Shown here one piece after another: positions 5,482 to 6,969 of a DNA stretch of 6,969 nt (position 1 is the first letter of the stretch; every line of letters begins with the position of its first letter). A model generated the notes under the pieces. The model made no database searches. It was not told the DNA's origin and saw only the letters and a program-made list of their open reading frames with translations. This DNA is from Actinomycetes bacterium (lineage in GTDB: Bacteria > Actinomycetota > Actinomycetes > Actinomycetales > Demequinaceae). The stretch covers positions 1 through 6,969 of the forward strand of contig JAEYYZ010000119.1 in NCBI GenBank assembly GCA_023428185.1, read 5' to 3'. Made by a program: the position numbers and the translations under genes.

Positions 5482-5596
5482 CACCCCGGGGGTTCTACAC
5501 CCGGGCGGTGCTAGCGACAGAATGACTGTCTAGTGCGTCTCGCGGTCATGCTCCGATGCATGACTACCGAAGGAACGCGACGGTGAATCTCACCGT
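5482..5596. other. Series of four stem-loops between cspA and tig
   Basis: Four inverted repeats follow one another: an imperfect GC-rich one with arms 5482-5493 and 5499-5510; CTAG-CG-ACAG / CTGTCTAG (5511-5533, 2-nt bulge); GTCATGC-TCCGAT-GCATGAC (5545-5564, perfect 7 bp); and ACGGTGA-ATC-TCACCGT (5580-5596, perfect 7 bp). None is followed by a T-run. They lie in the 496-bp gap between cspA (-) and tig (+), upstream of the likely tig promoter. They could be cspA 5'-leader structure, protein-binding sites or a small RNA. I see no convincing gene in the gap. Confidence 0.4.
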
Positions 5597-5734
5597 GGAA
5601 CTCCTTAAGCGTACAGGTAAAGGCTCAAAAGTGCCGTACGTATTGAGAAGTTCTGTGCACGTGCGTGCTACGTCCCCGATGCACGGTGCCTGGGCTGATG
5701 GCGGGTGGCCGCAGCATCGGGCGAAATCGGTCGG

Positions 5735-5764
5735 TTGGGCGCGTGACTGCAAGGCCGCTAGAAT
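5735..5764 (+). promoter_or_regulatory. Likely tig promoter
   Basis: TAGAAT (5759-5764) matches the -10 consensus at 5 of 6 bases, and TTGGGC (5735-5740) lies 18 bp upstream. Transcription would start near 5771, giving a leader of about 57 nt. The leader contains the direct repeat GCGTTCA (about 5792 and 5806) and CCCCCC just before the ribosome site. Confidence 0.5.
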
Positions 5765-5817
5765 CGCGTGGTTGTCCGGACAGCGCACCGTGCGTTCAAG
5801 ACCGGCGTTCACCCCCC

Positions 5818-5822
5818 AGGAG
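5818..5822 (+). promoter_or_regulatory. Ribosome binding site of tig
   Basis: AGGAG lies 5 nt upstream of GTG 5828 and decides the start. No nearby in-frame ATG offers an alternative before residue 24. Confidence 0.75.
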
Positions 5823-5827
5823 TAGTA

Positions 5828-6969
5828 GTGACTAGTGCCATCGAGAAGATCGACGCGACCACCGTCAAGCTGACCATCAGCGTGACTGAAGAAGAGATGG
5901 CGCCCGTGATGGCGCACGCGTACGAGCACGTGGGCGAGCAGGTCCAGATCGATGGCTTCCGCAAGGGCAAGATCCCACCCCGCATTTTGGAGCAGCGAGT
6001 AGGCAAGGGTGCGATCATCGAGCACGCGGTGAACGACGGCCTGGCCGGTTGGTATGCCGCCGCCGTCGAAGAGCACGAGATCCGTCCGTTTGGGCAGCCC
6101 GAGATTGACGTGACCAAGGTGCCCGGGGCCGTAGAAGGCGACCAGGGCCTCGAGTTCACGGCCACCGTTGAGGTGCGCCCCGAGGTCACCATTCCTGAGG
6201 CCACGTCGCTCACCATAGAGGTGGAGCCGGTAGAGATCACCGACGCCGACGTTGAGGCTCGACTCACATCGTTGCGCGAACGCTTTGGCACCCTGGTAGG
6301 CGTTGACCGCCCCGCCAAGGAAGGCGACTTCGTCACCCTGGACCTCTCCGCCAAGGTCAAGGGCGAAGACGTCGACGCAGTCCAGGGCACGTCTTACCAA
6401 GTGGGCTCCGGCAACATGCTCGAAGGCTTGGACGAGGCCGTGACCGGACTCTCCGCAGGCGAAACCACCACCTACGAAGGCCCACTGGCCGCAGGCGACC
6501 ACGCAGGCGAGACCGCCACCATCACGGTCACCGTCACGGGCGTCAAGGCTCGCGAGCTACCCGAGGCCGACGACGACTTCGCTCAACTGGCATCGGAATT
6601 CGACACTCTTGCGGAACTGCGCGAGGACCTCAAGGAACAGGCCGCGCGCATTAAGGCAAACAACCAGGCCATGGAGGCCCGCGGTAAGTTGCTCGAGGCG
6701 CTCGAGGCTGCAACGTCGTTTGAACTGCCCACCAAGGTCATCGAGCGTGAGGTGCACGAGCACCTCGCCAACGAGAACCGCCTCGAAGACGACGTCCACC
6801 GCGCCGAGGTCACCGAAGAGGCACAGACCGCGCTCCGTGCACAGATTTTGTTGGACCAGCTGGCGGACGACCTCAACATTGAGGTCGAGGAGAACGAGCT
6901 GCTCGAGTACTTGGTGAACTCGTCACGCCAGTACAACATGGACCCGCAGACGTTCATCCAGCAAGTGCA
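5828..6969 (+). CDS. tig: Trigger factor, ribosome-associated chaperone/prolyl isomerase (3' end outside window)
   Basis: The first 380 codons of trigger factor are present, with no stop before the window edge. The protein docks at the ribosomal exit tunnel through L23 and shelters nascent chains. It also carries a peptidyl-prolyl isomerase domain. The N-terminal ribosome-binding domain (about 1-115) has the signature G43-F-R-K-G47-K-I-P. The FKBP-like isomerase domain spans about 160-240, including V-G-S-G-N-M-L-E-G-L-D (192-202) and a run of alternating Thr/Val (230-237). The helical C-terminal arm region begins near 245 and is cut off by the window; family members are about 430-480 aa. GTG 5828 is preceded by AGGAG. 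In actinobacteria clpP1-clpP2-clpX often lie downstream, which I would expect past the edge. A monocistronic start is suggested by the promoter at 5735-5764. Confidence 0.97.
   Translation, partial: MTSAIEKIDATTVKLTISVTEEEMAPVMAHAYEHVGEQVQIDGFRKGKIPPRILEQRVGKGAIIEHAVNDGLAGWYAAAVEEHEIRPFGQPEIDVTKVPGAVEGDQGLEFTATVEVRPEVTIPEATSLTIEVEPVEITDADVEARLTSLRERFGTLVGVDRPAKEGDFVTLDLSAKVKGEDVDAVQGTSYQVGSGNMLEGLDEAVTGLSAGETTTYEGPLAAGDHAGETATITVTVTGVKARELPEADDDFAQLASEFDTLAELREDLKEQAARIKANNQAMEARGKLLEALEAATSFELPTKVIEREVHEHLANENRLEDDVHRAEVTEEAQTALRAQILLDQLADDLNIEVEENELLEYLVNSSRQYNMDPQTFIQQV

Noticed and set aside
5810..5820. CCCCCC run suggesting a 6C RNA
   Set aside because: The actinobacterial 6C RNA needs two stem-loops with C-rich loops. 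Here the run is next to the tig ribosome site, with no enclosing stem.
5556..5825. Possible 80-89 aa gene upstream of tig, with GTG 5583 behind AAGGA
   Set aside because: The product is basic and low in recognisable features. The frame contains the tig promoter, leader and ribosome site, and two hairpins lie at its start. It would need conservation to be believed.
5735..5827. Search for a CIRCE or ClgR-type stress operator before tig
   Set aside because: No TTAGCACTC/GAGTGCTAA repeat and no convincing ClgR-like site was found. The GCGTTCA direct repeats alone do not support one.
5564..6502. Antisense open frame (312 codons) opposite tig
   Set aside because: It is a shadow of trigger factor, whose signature motifs are clear. 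It would also run through the tig promoter and leader.
1..6969. Mobile element, CRISPR array, prophage or defence system
   Set aside because: I see no transposase or integrase motifs, no regularly spaced direct repeats, no tRNA 3'-end duplication marking an att site, and no abrupt change in base composition.

Overview
The window reads as a chromosomal segment of a high-GC Gram-positive (Actinomycetota), most likely Micrococcales. The evidence is the strong GC bias at third codon positions, frequent GTG starts behind GGAGG-like ribosome sites, an actinobacterial-type diacylglycerol kinase homologue, a three-repeat DUF1206 protein, and the trigger factor gene (tig) at the right edge. In actinobacteria tig normally heads toward clpP1-clpP2-clpX. 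The genus cannot be fixed from sequence reading alone.

Layout, left to right. A tRNA-Pro(UGG) gene (86-159, +) is followed by a 26-bp perfect palindrome and a small multi-stem element (about 161-257). A lipid kinase of the DAGK/YegS family lies on the minus strand (264-1151). A short divergent promoter region separates it from a plus-strand pair that overlaps by 8 bp: a DUF1206 six-helix membrane protein (1280-2107) and a PAP2 phosphatase (2100-2873). A second, dissimilar PAP2 phosphatase (2890-3633) faces them on the minus strand, only 16 bp away. Next come a 279-bp gap with two promoters and a leader of two hairpins, then a membrane fatty-acid desaturase (3913-5013, +). A strong bidirectional terminator (5071-5117) separates the desaturase from a converging cold-shock protein gene (5125-5331, -). 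A hairpin-rich intergenic region of about 500 bp follows, and then tig (5828 to the window edge, +, 3' end missing).

How the genes may work together. Five of the seven proteins act, or probably act, on or in the membrane. A DAG-kinase-like enzyme makes phosphatidic-acid-type products, two PAP2 enzymes would hydrolyse such phosphate esters or pyrophosphates, and a desaturase introduces double bonds into acyl chains. The desaturase and cold-shock protein are both families linked to growth in the cold, and the trigger factor is a general ribosome-bound chaperone. That the lipid genes form one functional neighbourhood is an inference from family membership, not shown by an operon. Only DUF1206-PAP2 looks co-transcribed.

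I see no mobile element, CRISPR array, phage gene or toxin-antitoxin module, and no convincing new multi-gene system. The signals most worth checking are non-coding: the structured desaturase leader, the palindrome and branched element after the tRNA, and the series of stem-loops between the cold-shock gene and tig.
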